Source: an uncultured Prevotellaceae bacterium (GTDB lineage: Bacteria > Bacteroidota > Bacteroidia > Bacteroidales > Bacteroidaceae). From it: a stretch of 64,000 bases of DNA. Below, one piece after another: positions 26,014-35,689 of this stretch. The translations under genes and the position numbers were made by a program. The notes under the pieces were generated by a model. That model saw nothing but the letters and a program-made list of their open reading frames with translations, was not told where the DNA came from and ran no database searches. Numbering within the stretch: position 1 is the stretch's first letter; the number at the start of each line of letters is the position of its first letter. Where the stretch lies: the NCBI GenBank assembly GCA_900316475.1, contig ONDA01000006.1, positions 62,001 through 126,000 of the forward strand. Direction: 5' to 3'.

Positions 26014-27672
26014 ATGCTCAAACAGCTATACATCAAGAACTTTACACTCATCGACACACTCGATATCCAATTACACCCCGGTTTCTCGGTCATCACCGGC
26101 GAGACGGGTGCCGGCAAAAGCATCATCCTCGGCGCCATCGGGCTGCTCTTAGGCCAGCGAGCCGACTCGAAGACTATCAAGCAGGGAGCCGACAAGTGTG
26201 TCATCGAGGCCCATTTCGACCTGTCGCGCTACCAGATGGAAACGTTCTTCACTGACAACGACATCGAATACGATGCCCAAGACACCATCATCCGGCGTGA
26301 ACTGACGGCAGCAGGCAAGAGCCGAGCCTTCATCAACGACACCCCTGTGCCGCTATCTACCCTCAAGGAACTGGGCGAACAACTGGTAGACGTACACTCA
26401 CAGCACCAGAACCTGCTGTTGCATAAACAGGACTTCCAGCTGTCGGTGGTAGACATCATTGCCGACGATGCCCGCGAACAGGAAGCCTACCGCCAGTCGT
26501 TCAATGACTACCATGAGGCAAAGCGCCAGTTGCAGGAACTGAAGGACAGCATCATACAGAACCGCCAACAGGCCGATTTCCTCGGTTTCCAGTACAACGA
26601 GCTATGCGATGCCCGTCTGGCAGAAGGTGAGCAGGAGGAACTTGAACAGCGGAGCGAGACAATGACCCACGCCGAAGACATCAAAAGTGCGCTCTACGAG
26701 GCCGACAACACCCTGCAGGCCGAGCAAACGGGTGTCGTCACGTCGCTACGCAATGCTGCTACTGCCCTCAAGGGCATCAGCCGCGTGTTTCCTGCTGCAA
26801 CAGAGCTGGCCGAACGCATAGACACGGCTTACATCGAACTAAAAGACATTGCCCAGGAGGTAAGCAGCCACCTGGAGGACGTCGACTTCGACCCTGCCGA
26901 ACTGGATGCCGTCAACGCACGGCTCGACCGCATCTATGACCTTCAGAAGAAATACCACGCTGACAGCGTCACAGAACTTATCACCCTGCGTGACGACATC
27001 GGCAAGAAGCTCTCTGCCATCGAGAACAGTGATGAGGCCCTACAGGAAATGGAGACCAGGTGCCAGCAGCTGAAGGCCTCCTGCCAGCAACAGGCAGACA
27101 TCCTGACCCGTCAGCGCACTAAAGCCGCCCGACAGATAGAGAAGGAGATGCAACAGCGACTCGTGCCGTTAGGGATGCCCAACGTGCGCTTTGCCATCAA
27201 TATTGAGCAGACAGAATTGTCGCGAAGCGGCCACGACCGTGTGTCATTTCTCTTCTCGGCCAACACATCTACCCCACTCCAGCCTGTAGCCCAGGTGGCA
27301 TCGGGCGGCGAGATTGCCCGTGTGATGCTGTCGCTGAAGGTTATGATTAGCGGTGCCGTGAAGCTGCCGACAATCATCTTCGATGAGATTGACACGGGTG
27401 TCAGCGGACGCGTGGCTGAACAGATGGCCCAACTGATGCAGGAGATGGGTAGCCACGACCGCCAGGTCATCAGCATCACCCACTTGCCTCAGATTGCTGC
27501 CATCGGCACCAGCCACTATAAGGTGGCCAAGAGCGAGACCGCGAACGGCACGACGAGTACGATGAAGGAGCTGACGCCCGACGAACGTGTCAACGAGATA
27601 GCCCAAATGTTGAGCGGCAGTGACGTGACAGCCGCCGCTATTCAGAATGCAAAAGAACTATTAAAGATATGA
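26014..27672 (+). CDS. recN: DNA repair ATPase RecN
   Basis: 552 residues, SMC-like. N-terminal ATPase half with Walker A TGETGAGKSIILGAI (near 29), a coiled-coil middle (about 160-370), and C-terminal half with the ABC signature VASGGEIARVMLSLK and Walker B IIFDEIDTGVSG (near 455). It binds double-strand breaks and promotes recombinational repair in the cytosol. Its stop overlaps the next ATG by 4 nt. Confidence 0.96.
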   Translation: MLKQLYIKNFTLIDTLDIQLHPGFSVITGETGAGKSIILGAIGLLLGQRADSKTIKQGADKCVIEAHFDLSRYQMETFFTDNDIEYDAQDTIIRRELTAAGKSRAFINDTPVPLSTLKELGEQLVDVHSQHQNLLLHKQDFQLSVVDIIADDAREQEAYRQSFNDYHEAKRQLQELKDSIIQNRQQADFLGFQYNELCDARLAEGEQEELEQRSETMTHAEDIKSALYEADNTLQAEQTGVVTSLRNAATALKGISRVFPAATELAERIDTAYIELKDIAQEVSSHLEDVDFDPAELDAVNARLDRIYDLQKKYHADSVTELITLRDDIGKKLSAIENSDEALQEMETRCQQLKASCQQQADILTRQRTKAARQIEKEMQQRLVPLGMPNVRFAINIEQTELSRSGHDRVSFLFSANTSTPLQPVAQVASGGEIARVMLSLKVMISGAVKLPTIIFDEIDTGVSGRVAEQMAQLMQEMGSHDRQVISITHLPQIAAIGTSHYKVAKSETANGTTSTMKELTPDERVNEIAQMLSGSDVTAAAIQNAKELLKI

Positions 27673-29336
27673 AAAGACTCTACCTATTTATAAGTGTACT
27701 GCTGTGGGCGGTCGCGTCAATGGCTCAGCCGTCGTGGGTGAAAAAGGCCACTAAGTCGGTTTTCATGCTCAAGACGTTCGACGACAAGGGTTCGCTATTA
27801 GCCAGTTCCTGTGGATTCTTCACCGGCAGTCAGGGTGAAGCTGTAAGCAGTTTCACACCATTCAAGGGAGCTGCCAGTGCTGTTGTCATCGACGTTCAGG
27901 GCAATGAGTTCCCCGTGGCCTGCATGCTTGGCGCCAACGACACCTACGACGTGGCCCGTTTCCGCGTCACAGCCAAGAAGACCGTCCCCCTGACCATTGC
28001 CGCCACCAATGCTGCCACCGATGCGCCAGTATGGCTGCTGCCCTACCGCGAGACGAAGAGCCTACCGCAGGGCACCATCCGCAAAGCTGAGAACTTCCGG
28101 CAGGATTACGCCTACTATACCATTGCGCTAAACATGCCCGAGGGCTATGCCAGCTGTCCACTGCTGAATGAGGCTGGTGAGGTCGTCGGACTGATGCAGC
28201 AGCCCTACCGTCAGGACGACACACTGAGCTATGCCGTCAGCGCACGCTTTGCCGACTCACTGGCCATCAACGGTCTGAGCATCAATGACCAGACCCTTCG
28301 TAGCACCTCTATCAAGAAAGACCTGCCCAAAGAGCTTGACCAAGCTGTCCTAACGCTCTATCTGGCACAGGTATCGCTCGACTCTGTCGCCTTCAGCCAG
28401 CTGTTAGCCGACTTCATTGCCCGCTTCCCCAATGCCCCTGACGGCTATACCTACCGCGCTGAGAAAGCTACCGCCGGCAAGCATTTTGCAGAAGCCGCCC
28501 GCGACATGGAACAGGCTATACGCGTGGCCGACAGGAAAGACGAAGCTCACTTCACATACTCGAAACTCATCTATCAGAAAGAGATTTACATGCCCAACGA
28601 CGCCTATGACGGCTGGTCGCTGGACAAAGCACTGGAAGAGGCTCGCGAGGCTGAGCGCATCAACCCGCTGCCACTCTACCGCCAGCAGCAGGCCATCATT
28701 CTCTACGCTCAGAAGAAATATGCCGAAGCCAGCGACATCTATGCCACCATTACCGGCAGCGAACTGCGCTCGGCAGGACTGTTTTATGAGGCTTCACGCT
28801 GCAAGGCTGCACAAAACGACACGGTCGGCAGGCTCGCACTGCTCGACAGCTGCGTGGCTATGTTCAGCAAACCCTATCTGAAGGAAGCCGCACCCTACTT
28901 GATGGTACGCGCACAAGCCCTGCTCGATGCGGGGAAATTCCGTCTGGCCACTACCGACCTGAACGAATACGAGAAGCTAATGCAGACCACCGTCAATGCC
29001 AATTTCTACTACCTGCGCTTTCAGACTGAGGTTGGCGGACGCCTGTACCAGCAAGCCCTCAACGACATCGACCAGGCTATCAAAATGATGCCTGAGTACG
29101 ACCTCTACTATGCCGAAAAAGCCTCGCTACAGGTGCGCGTCGGCCTTTACGATGAGGCCATAGCAACGGCCAACGAGTGCATCCGCATTGCCCCTGAATA
29201 CAGCGACGGCTACCTTTTCCTCGGCATTGCGCAGTGTCTTAAAGGCCAAAAGACGGAGGGCGTGAAGAACCTGCAACGCGCTAAGGAGCTCGGCGATCCG
29301 CAGGCAAATAGCTTGATAGAGAAATACTCGCATTAA
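27669..29336 (+). CDS. Secreted degenerate trypsin-like/TPR protein
   Basis: 555 residues. Signal peptide of about 19 residues (ends ASMAQ). An N-terminal trypsin-fold region (about 25-210) resembles DegP-type proteases, but the usual catalytic His context (TxxHV) is EAVSSFTPF and the serine motif GxSGSP is YASCPLLNE, so it is probably inactive. The C-terminal half (about 225-550) is made of TPR units (for example PDGYTYRAEKATAGKHFAEA and YSDGYLFLGIAQCLKGQKTE). Likely a periplasmic binding scaffold. It is translationally coupled to recN with no obvious functional link. Confidence 0.75.
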   Translation: MKRLYLFISVLLWAVASMAQPSWVKKATKSVFMLKTFDDKGSLLASSCGFFTGSQGEAVSSFTPFKGAASAVVIDVQGNEFPVACMLGANDTYDVARFRVTAKKTVPLTIAATNAATDAPVWLLPYRETKSLPQGTIRKAENFRQDYAYYTIALNMPEGYASCPLLNEAGEVVGLMQQPYRQDDTLSYAVSARFADSLAINGLSINDQTLRSTSIKKDLPKELDQAVLTLYLAQVSLDSVAFSQLLADFIARFPNAPDGYTYRAEKATAGKHFAEAARDMEQAIRVADRKDEAHFTYSKLIYQKEIYMPNDAYDGWSLDKALEEAREAERINPLPLYRQQQAIILYAQKKYAEASDIYATITGSELRSAGLFYEASRCKAAQNDTVGRLALLDSCVAMFSKPYLKEAAPYLMVRAQALLDAGKFRLATTDLNEYEKLMQTTVNANFYYLRFQTEVGGRLYQQALNDIDQAIKMMPEYDLYYAEKASLQVRVGLYDEAIATANECIRIAPEYSDGYLFLGIAQCLKGQKTEGVKNLQRAKELGDPQANSLIEKYSH

Positions 29337-29431
29337 TCATCGCGGCGCAAAATTCTCGCATTGTAAAAAAAAAGAGTGTTAAATAATAGTTAATGTGACG
29401 GGCACAAAGCCGCGATGCCCTTTATTTTCAC

Positions 29432-29441
29432 TACCTTTGCA
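29432..29441 (+). promoter_or_regulatory. -7 box of thrC
   Basis: TACCTTTGCA, 25 nt before ATG 29467. Confidence 0.65.
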
Positions 29442-29466
29442 AACAGAAATAAACAAACAAAGGATT

Positions 29467-30795
29467 ATGCAGTACTACAGCACAAACGGAAAAGCCCCTA
29501 TTGCCAACCTTGAGAAGGCCGTAGTGAAGGGACTGGCTGAAGACCGCGGACTTTATATGCCGCAAGAGGTCAAGAGGTTGCCGAAGGTTTTCTTCGACAA
29601 CATTCAGGATATGAAGTTCCAGGATATTGCCTACAACGTGGCCAGCGCCTTCTTCGGCGAAGATGTCGACGGCGACGCCCTGCAGGACTTGGTGTACGAC
29701 ACGCTGTCGTTTGACTGCCCTGTCGTCAAGGTGACGGACAACATCTACTCACTGGAACTGTTCCACGGCCCCACCCTCGCCTTCAAGGATGTTGGCGCAC
29801 GCTTCATGGCGCGACTGCTGCAGTATTTCATCAAGCAGGAGGGACAACAGGAACTGGTGAACGTGCTCGTAGCCACCAGCGGCGACACGGGTTCGGCCGT
29901 TGCCAACGGTTTCCTCGGTGTCGAGGGCATCCACGTCTACGTGCTCTATCCTAAGGGCAAGGTGAGCCCCATCCAGGAGTGCCAGTTCACAACGTTAGGC
30001 AAGAACATCACGGCTGTCGAGGTAGACGGTGTGTTCGACGACTGTCAGGCACTGGTGAAGTCGGCCTTCATGGACGAGGAGCTGAACCAGCACATGAAGC
30101 TGACGTCGGCCAACAGTATCAACGTAGCCCGCTTCCTGCCGCAGGCCTTCTACTATTTCAACGCCTACGCCCGCATGAAGCAGCAGGGTCTGGCCGACAA
30201 CTTGGTGATGTGCGTACCCTCGGGCAACTTCGGCAACATCTGCGCCGCACTCTTCGGCCACGCTATGGGTCTGCCCGTGAAGCGCTTCATCGCTGCCAAC
30301 AACGCTAACGACATCTTCTACAAATACCTGCAGACGGGCAAGTACGAACCAAAGCCCAGCGTGCAGACGCTGGCCAACGCTATGGACGTGGGCGACCCGT
30401 CGAATTTTGCACGCATCATTAACCTCTACAGCGAGAACGGCCAGCTGACGGGCGAGGCCACGCACCACCGCATCACCAACCTGATCAGCGGTGCCACGTA
30501 CACCGACGAGCAGATACGCCAGACCATGCGCCAGTGCTTTGCGGAGACGAAATACGTGCTCGACCCCCATGGTGCTTGCGGCTATCAGGCGCTTGCCGAC
30601 GGTTTGCTGCCCGGCGAGGTCGGTGTGTTCTGCGAGACAGCCCATCCGGCGAAGTTCAAGGAGAAGGTGGACGACATCCTGGGCATCGATGTTAAGATTC
30701 CCGCTCGTCTGCGTGCCTTTATGGAGGGCGAAAAGCAGAGTGTGGCAATGTCGAAAGACTTTGCCGACTTCAAGCAGTACTTACTAAAACAATAG
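29467..30795 (+). CDS. thrC: Threonine synthase
   Basis: 442 residues from ATG 29467 (MQYYSTNGKAPIANLEKAV). A start at 29395 lies upstream of the promoter. PLP enzyme of fold type II that converts O-phosphohomoserine to threonine. The PLP lysine is in GPTLAFKDVGARF (near 108); ATSGDTGSAVANGF binds the PLP phosphate and MCVPSGNFGNICAALFG is conserved. Length is normal for the bacterial group. It is monocistronic or followed by the structured RNA at 30817. Confidence 0.96.
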   Translation: MQYYSTNGKAPIANLEKAVVKGLAEDRGLYMPQEVKRLPKVFFDNIQDMKFQDIAYNVASAFFGEDVDGDALQDLVYDTLSFDCPVVKVTDNIYSLELFHGPTLAFKDVGARFMARLLQYFIKQEGQQELVNVLVATSGDTGSAVANGFLGVEGIHVYVLYPKGKVSPIQECQFTTLGKNITAVEVDGVFDDCQALVKSAFMDEELNQHMKLTSANSINVARFLPQAFYYFNAYARMKQQGLADNLVMCVPSGNFGNICAALFGHAMGLPVKRFIAANNANDIFYKYLQTGKYEPKPSVQTLANAMDVGDPSNFARIINLYSENGQLTGEATHHRITNLISGATYTDEQIRQTMRQCFAETKYVLDPHGACGYQALADGLLPGEVGVFCETAHPAKFKEKVDDILGIDVKIPARLRAFMEGEKQSVAMSKDFADFKQYLLKQ

Positions 30796-30816
30796 GGAAA
30801 AGGGATATAGGGTCGT

Positions 30817-31009
30817 ACCTGATTGATCGGGATACTCTACATTAAACAAAAACCTCGGGCTGACTTCTCTTGTCAATGGCGGGCCATGTTATTACCCTGT
30901 ATAGGGGAGCTTTGAAAAAGCCGGTGGATTACAACGACGGAGAGCACCCATATCGTGTGAAACTGGAGTTTTCACCAAATCATCGGTACGACCCTTTTTT
31001 TGAATAAAA
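30817..31009 (+). ncRNA. Unassigned structured RNA between thrC and ribE
   Basis: The ends pair: AGGGTCGTACC (near 30816-30826) with GGTACGACCCT (about 30993-31003), then TGATT with AATCA after a small bulge. Inside are hairpins TGAC/GTCA, CCCT/AGGG, GCTTT/AAAGC, GGTG/CACC and GTGAAACT with AGTTTTCAC. Seven T residues follow the closing stem directly, and ribE starts 12 nt later. So the closing stem itself can act as a terminator. It may be a riboswitch-like leader of ribE, a thrC terminator, or a small RNA with paired ends. I could not match it to the FMN, TPP, cobalamin or SAM aptamer consensus from memory. Confidence 0.6.
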
Positions 31010-31020
31010 CATTAAGAAGT

Positions 31021-31623
31021 ATGTTTTCTGGAATCATCGAAGAGTTTGCTACGGTTGTAGCCATCAAGAAAGACCGCGAGAATATTGACTTCACGCTGAC
31101 CTGCTCATTCGTCAGCGAACTGAGTATCGACCAAAGCGTTGCCCACAACGGCGTCTGCCTAACCGTCGTGGCCATCGACGGCAACAACTACGTCGTCACG
31201 GCGATGAAGGAGACGCTCGACCGCTCGAACCTGGGACTGCTCAAGGTGGGCGACAAGGTGAACGTGGAGCGGTCGATGCTGATGAACGGACGGCTGGACG
31301 GCCACATCGTGCAGGGACACGTCGACCAGACGGCACGCTGCACGGCGATGGACGACGCCGACGGCTCTACATACTTCACCTTCAGCTATGACTTCGATGC
31401 GGAGAAGGCGCGCAACGGCTATTTTACGGTCGACAAAGGTTCGGTGACGGTCAACGGCGTGTCGCTGACGGTGTGCAACCCTACACGCGACTCGTTTCAG
31501 GTGGCCATCATTCCCTACACCTTCGAGCACACGAACTTCTGCGACATCCGTGTAGGGTCGGTGGTGAACCTTGAGTTCGACATCCTCGGCAAGTACATTG
31601 CCCGCCTACAAGCCCTGCAGTAA
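31021..31623 (+). CDS. ribE: Riboflavin synthase, alpha subunit
   Basis: 200 residues from ATG 31021 (MFSGIIEEFATVV). Two lumazine-binding repeats, each with a VNG or HNG motif: SVAHNGVCLTVV and SVTVNGVSLTVC, and the GHIVQGHVD segment. It dismutates two 6,7-dimethyl-8-ribityllumazine molecules into riboflavin. It sits directly behind the structured RNA element. It converges on malQ with a 3-nt gap. Confidence 0.95.
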   Translation: MFSGIIEEFATVVAIKKDRENIDFTLTCSFVSELSIDQSVAHNGVCLTVVAIDGNNYVVTAMKETLDRSNLGLLKVGDKVNVERSMLMNGRLDGHIVQGHVDQTARCTAMDDADGSTYFTFSYDFDAEKARNGYFTVDKGSVTVNGVSLTVCNPTRDSFQVAIIPYTFEHTNFCDIRVGSVVNLEFDILGKYIARLQALQ

Positions 31624-31626
31624 GCC

Positions 31627-34203
31627 CTATCGCTTACTGCGGGTAATCATCGTGCGAACCTTATTATTATAGCGGTCTGCGTTGAGCAGTTGCTCAATAG
31701 TCAGATGCATACGGTACTGCCAGCGGTTATACGAGTCGCTGGGCACGTTGATGCGCTCTTCACGCGGGTTCTTACGACGCAGTTCGCCGTCCATCGCCAG
31801 CCAGTCCTGCAGCGACAGCAGGCAGAGCATCGACGGACAATACAGATGACGCGCAATAATCTCCTCGGCCAGATGGGCAGGCAGGTGCTCGGGGGCGCGC
31901 CCTTCCTTCTGCAGCATCGTGACATAGTAGCGCTGCGTACGCTCCGGGTTTTCCTCCCACCACAGTCGCAAGGGCGGCATATCGTGGGTGGCGAAGGTGG
32001 CGACCGAACGGTAGGGATTGCCGTCAAGATGGCTGAACTCATACCCCGTCTGCTTAGGCATCGACTGTATCTCAAGTGTCAGGATGCGCAGCGCATCGAG
32101 CACGGGACTGACGCAGTCGGGCAGCATACCGAGATCTTCGGCGCAGACCAGCATCCGCGTCTTGCCGATGGTGTCGGTCAGGCGGTGCATAGCTCTCCCA
32201 CCCCAGAACATCGAGTGACGCTGGTAGAAATAATTGTTATACAGACGCATATAGGCATCCTTCTCCTCACCGCTCAGTGCCTCGTAGACCGGTTCCTGCC
32301 AAGCCAGTATACGCGGATGGTACATCTCCGGCTGGCGCGGGTCTTCAACGAAAAGCACATCCGTAATCAGTCTCAACAAACCATCGCGAATCCACAAGCT
32401 GTTCTCGTCGCCACGTCCGTCGAAGTGGTCCATCACCTTGCGTTGCGTATCGTAGTCGGACTTCAGGTCGTAAAGCCCGTAGGCCTTAGCCGTCAGGAAC
32501 GTGTCGCGCACGTACTGGGCGTGCATGCCGAAAAGACGCTCCAGCACGCGGTCGTTGATGAACGGCCGGGTGAACATCTCGCGGCGGAAGGACAGACCGA
32601 AATACTCTATCTCGCCCACCGTCAGCGGTAATGCCGGCGAGAAATGGCCAAGTAAGCCATAGACGGCATCGGCGGGAATCTCCCAGATGCGGAAGAAGCC
32701 CAGCACATGGTCGATGCGGACGGCGTCGAAGTACTGTTCCATCCAATGGTAGCGCTTCTTCATCCACTTCACCAACGGCTCGCCCCAGCAATACGTCGGG
32801 AAGCCCCAGTTCTGACCCAAGGGCGAGAAAGCATCGGGCGGCGCTCCCGTCTGACAGTCCATGTGGAACAGTTCGGGATGCATCTTCGTCTCCACGCTGT
32901 CGCGGTTGACGCCTATGGGCACGTCGCCCTTCAGCACCACACCCTTTGAACGGGCGTAGTCGGCAGCAGCCTTCAACTGCAGGTGGAGGTTGTATTGGGT
33001 GTAGTAAACGAGAGGCGACTTGGCGGCATAGGGTTCGAGCCAGTCTTTATTGTCGTCGAACCACGCCTTGAACTCCTTCGAAGCCAGCAGCTGCTCGCCC
33101 CGCTCGGCAAAAATATCGTTGATATAGTCGGTCTTCACACGGTGGACAGCCTCGTAGTCGCTCTGCGGCAGGGCGTTCAACTCGCGTTGCTGACGGCGAT
33201 AGGCCGTCATTTTCGACTTGCTCTTCAGCTCGCCCAGCTGTTCCAAGTCCATGTAATGCGGATGCAGGGCGAAGCACGACGTGATGTTATAGGGATAGGA
33301 GTCATGCCAGCGTCCGTCGGTCGTGGTGTCGTTGACGGGCAACAGTTGGATAACCTTCATACCCGTCGTCACCGCCCAGTCGACCATCCGTCGCAGGTCG
33401 CCGAAGTCGCCCACGCCGTAGGAATGCTCGCTGCGGAGCGAGAACACGGGGATGACCACACCGGCAGCCCGCCACGTCTTCTCCTTCAGGTGCAGCAGGT
33501 CGCCATAGAGCACGCGCACCTCGCCGTCGGCAATCTCTTCCGTGAGCAGACGGTTGTCGCCCTCCTCCCATGCTACGAGTTCATGGGTCTTGCTGTCGAC
33601 AACGACGTACTTGTATTCTATGGGCAGACTGATAGCATCCATATTGACAGACAGGAGCCAGTTCTGCTGTCCGATATACTCCATCGACAGATAACGGACG
33701 GGACTCCAGCTGCCCATCATCGGATGGCTGCCCAAGATGGCCAGCGACTGGCCTTCCTCCAACTGTGGAGCCGAAACGCGGAAGAGTGCTGTCTTACGAT
33801 AGAACGGCACGCGACGGGCCTCTGCCGTCTCGCCATGCTGCGCGTGTTTCGTGGTCAGATAGGCATTGGTATAGAGATGTGCACACAGGGGCAGGTCGCG
33901 CCACTGGTCGTTGAACGTATAGTTCTTAGAAGAGTCAAACCAGTAAGTACGCGGCACCTGCGACCACTCACGCCGCAGCACGCGTCCGTCGCCATCCTCC
34001 ACCTGGTAAGCGTAAGAGACAGAGCTGACGGGGTGCTGCCTACTTTCTACGACAGCAGTTTCCTGAGTCCAGTTTATACCGTCCTGTGTCTGCATCAACA
34101 AGTTGGACGTCCTGACTGTGCCGTCCTGACTATAGAAGTGAAGCACGACGTGAATCGACTCGCCCCACTGTGTGCCGTATTGTATTGTAAATCGCAGTTT
34201 CAT
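31627..34203 (-). CDS. malQ: 4-alpha-glucanotransferase with starch-binding domains
   Basis: 858 residues. Two N-terminal CBM20-like domains (about 1-110 and 130-235; the second starts KTALFRVSAPQLEEGQSLAI) precede a GH77 catalytic domain (about 245-850) with HSYGVGDFGDLRRMVDWA, YFDAVRIDHVLGFFRIWEI (nucleophile Asp), VCAEDLGMLP and FATHDMPPLRLWW. Two-CBM20 GH77 enzymes resemble plant DPE2 and act on maltose and glycans. There is no signal peptide, so it is cytosolic. It is the last gene of the leftward operon; its ATG overlaps the GHL10 stop by 1 nt. Confidence 0.93.
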   Translation of the reverse strand: MKLRFTIQYGTQWGESIHVVLHFYSQDGTVRTSNLLMQTQDGINWTQETAVVESRQHPVSSVSYAYQVEDGDGRVLRREWSQVPRTYWFDSSKNYTFNDQWRDLPLCAHLYTNAYLTTKHAQHGETAEARRVPFYRKTALFRVSAPQLEEGQSLAILGSHPMMGSWSPVRYLSMEYIGQQNWLLSVNMDAISLPIEYKYVVVDSKTHELVAWEEGDNRLLTEEIADGEVRVLYGDLLHLKEKTWRAAGVVIPVFSLRSEHSYGVGDFGDLRRMVDWAVTTGMKVIQLLPVNDTTTDGRWHDSYPYNITSCFALHPHYMDLEQLGELKSKSKMTAYRRQQRELNALPQSDYEAVHRVKTDYINDIFAERGEQLLASKEFKAWFDDNKDWLEPYAAKSPLVYYTQYNLHLQLKAAADYARSKGVVLKGDVPIGVNRDSVETKMHPELFHMDCQTGAPPDAFSPLGQNWGFPTYCWGEPLVKWMKKRYHWMEQYFDAVRIDHVLGFFRIWEIPADAVYGLLGHFSPALPLTVGEIEYFGLSFRREMFTRPFINDRVLERLFGMHAQYVRDTFLTAKAYGLYDLKSDYDTQRKVMDHFDGRGDENSLWIRDGLLRLITDVLFVEDPRQPEMYHPRILAWQEPVYEALSGEEKDAYMRLYNNYFYQRHSMFWGGRAMHRLTDTIGKTRMLVCAEDLGMLPDCVSPVLDALRILTLEIQSMPKQTGYEFSHLDGNPYRSVATFATHDMPPLRLWWEENPERTQRYYVTMLQKEGRAPEHLPAHLAEEIIARHLYCPSMLCLLSLQDWLAMDGELRRKNPREERINVPSDSYNRWQYRMHLTIEQLLNADRYNNKVRTMITRSKR

Positions 34204-35687
34204 CAGAGTTTAACAGTCTTTTTTCTTGGCTTTGATTCGTTCTGCAGCCTGTTCAGGGCTGTCACCACATAAGTGTACTTCTGCATACCGTTTTTGTAAG
34301 GCAAGAGGCAGAAGTTGTTCGTCGTGATGGTGACAATCTTCGAAGCATCGTCGGTGTTCACCTTTTCACCTTTGGCAAAGCGGTATACTACGTATCGGGT
34401 GGCCGTATTCTGCCAGTTCTTGCCTTTCGGAGCCGTCCAGAAGAGCACGTAGTCCTTGCCCGTCCATACGGGTTTCAGGTGACGCACCTTGCGCGTGGTT
34501 TTCTTATCGATAAAGCTCATGTCGGGCTGCAGGGCTGGTTTACGCCAATAGTAGTTACGAAGCGTCATGCCGTAATTGCCCACGTTGTCGACAGCCGCCT
34601 TGGCATACCACAGCACCGTCCCTTTGACGGCAGGCAACTGCTGGTGCAGGCGCATCTTGGCGGGCAGCTGGTGCTGCTGAGGATTCTGCGGGTCGGCGTA
34701 TTTCACGGTACGCTCCACATCCTCGCCAATGATGAGCGGACGCTTGGCGGCATACTGACTCCACCAGCGTATCAGCGTATCGTAGTCGGCGGCCTTGTTG
34801 CCTATCTCCCAGTAAATCTGGGGCACGCAGTAGTCGAGCCAGCCCTTATTCACCCATAGCAAGACGTCGGCATAGAGGTCGTCGTAGTTCTGTAGCCCAT
34901 TGGTATTACTGCCTATACTGCTCGAACGCTTATTGCGGTAGATGCCGAAGGGCGAGATGCCCACCTTCACCCAGGGCTTAGCCATGTGAACGGTCTTGTA
35001 GAACTGCTCGATAAAGAGGTTGACATTGTGACGGCGCCAGTCGCCGCGGTCACGTATGCCGTAGCTGTTCTGGCGGTACTGCCAGTCGTCGGGAATCGAC
35101 TGTCCGGCAGCAGGGTACGGATAGAAATAGTCGTCCATGTGGATGCCGTCGACGTCGTAGCGGGTCACGATGTCGCGAGCCACTTCGCAGATGTAGTCGC
35201 GGTTTTCGGCAATGCCGGGATTCAAGATGGTCAGCCCGTCGTACTCAAAGCAGTTCTGGGGCTTACGGTTCATGATATGGTTAGCTGCCAGCACGGTAGT
35301 GTTCTTCGTCCGTGCCCGATAGGGGTTTATCCAGGCGTGTAGCTCCATGCCGCGCTTGTGGCACTGGTCAATCATCCACGACAGGGGATCCCAATAAGGC
35401 GATGGTGCCTTGCCCTGCTGACCTGTCAGGAAGCGGCTCCACGGCTCGATGCGACTCTCATAGAGAGCGTCGCACTCTGGACGTACCTGAAAGATGACGA
35501 CGTTGACGCCGTCTTTCTGCAACTCGTCCAACTGGTAGTTCAGCGTCTGCTGCATCTTCACCGTCCCCATACCCAGGAACTGTCCGTTCACACATTGTAT
35601 CCAAGCGCCCCGCATTTCGCGCTTCTGCTGTGCCATCGCCATAGTGGCAATAGCCATCATAGAAATCAATACTAAAAGTTTCTTCAT
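34203..35687 (-). CDS. GHL10-type glycoside hydrolase family protein
   Basis: 494 residues with a signal peptide (about 1-19, ending AMAQQ). A TIM-barrel domain of the YngK/DUF187 (GHL10) type has EMRGAWIQCVNG, VIFQVRPECDALYESRIEPW, HAWINPYRAR, YDVDGIHMDDYFYPYP and WVKVGISPFGIYR. A small C-terminal beta domain follows (about 395-494, fibronectin-like). It is predicted to cut an envelope or dietary glycan in the periplasm; substrate unknown. It lies 2 nt downstream of the HAD gene and overlaps malQ. Confidence 0.85.
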   Translation of the reverse strand: MKKLLVLISMMAIATMAMAQQKREMRGAWIQCVNGQFLGMGTVKMQQTLNYQLDELQKDGVNVVIFQVRPECDALYESRIEPWSRFLTGQQGKAPSPYWDPLSWMIDQCHKRGMELHAWINPYRARTKNTTVLAANHIMNRKPQNCFEYDGLTILNPGIAENRDYICEVARDIVTRYDVDGIHMDDYFYPYPAAGQSIPDDWQYRQNSYGIRDRGDWRRHNVNLFIEQFYKTVHMAKPWVKVGISPFGIYRNKRSSSIGSNTNGLQNYDDLYADVLLWVNKGWLDYCVPQIYWEIGNKAADYDTLIRWWSQYAAKRPLIIGEDVERTVKYADPQNPQQHQLPAKMRLHQQLPAVKGTVLWYAKAAVDNVGNYGMTLRNYYWRKPALQPDMSFIDKKTTRKVRHLKPVWTGKDYVLFWTAPKGKNWQNTATRYVVYRFAKGEKVNTDDASKIVTITTNNFCLLPYKNGMQKYTYVVTALNRLQNESKPRKKTVKL

Positions 35688-35689
35688 GA

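Noticed and set aside
30817-31009. FMN (RFN) riboswitch upstream of ribE
   Set aside because: Position fits, but the conserved RFN core segments could not be found on either strand.
32983-34272. 429-codon open frame opposite malQ
   Set aside because: Antisense shadow of a secure GH77 gene, without recognisable domain.
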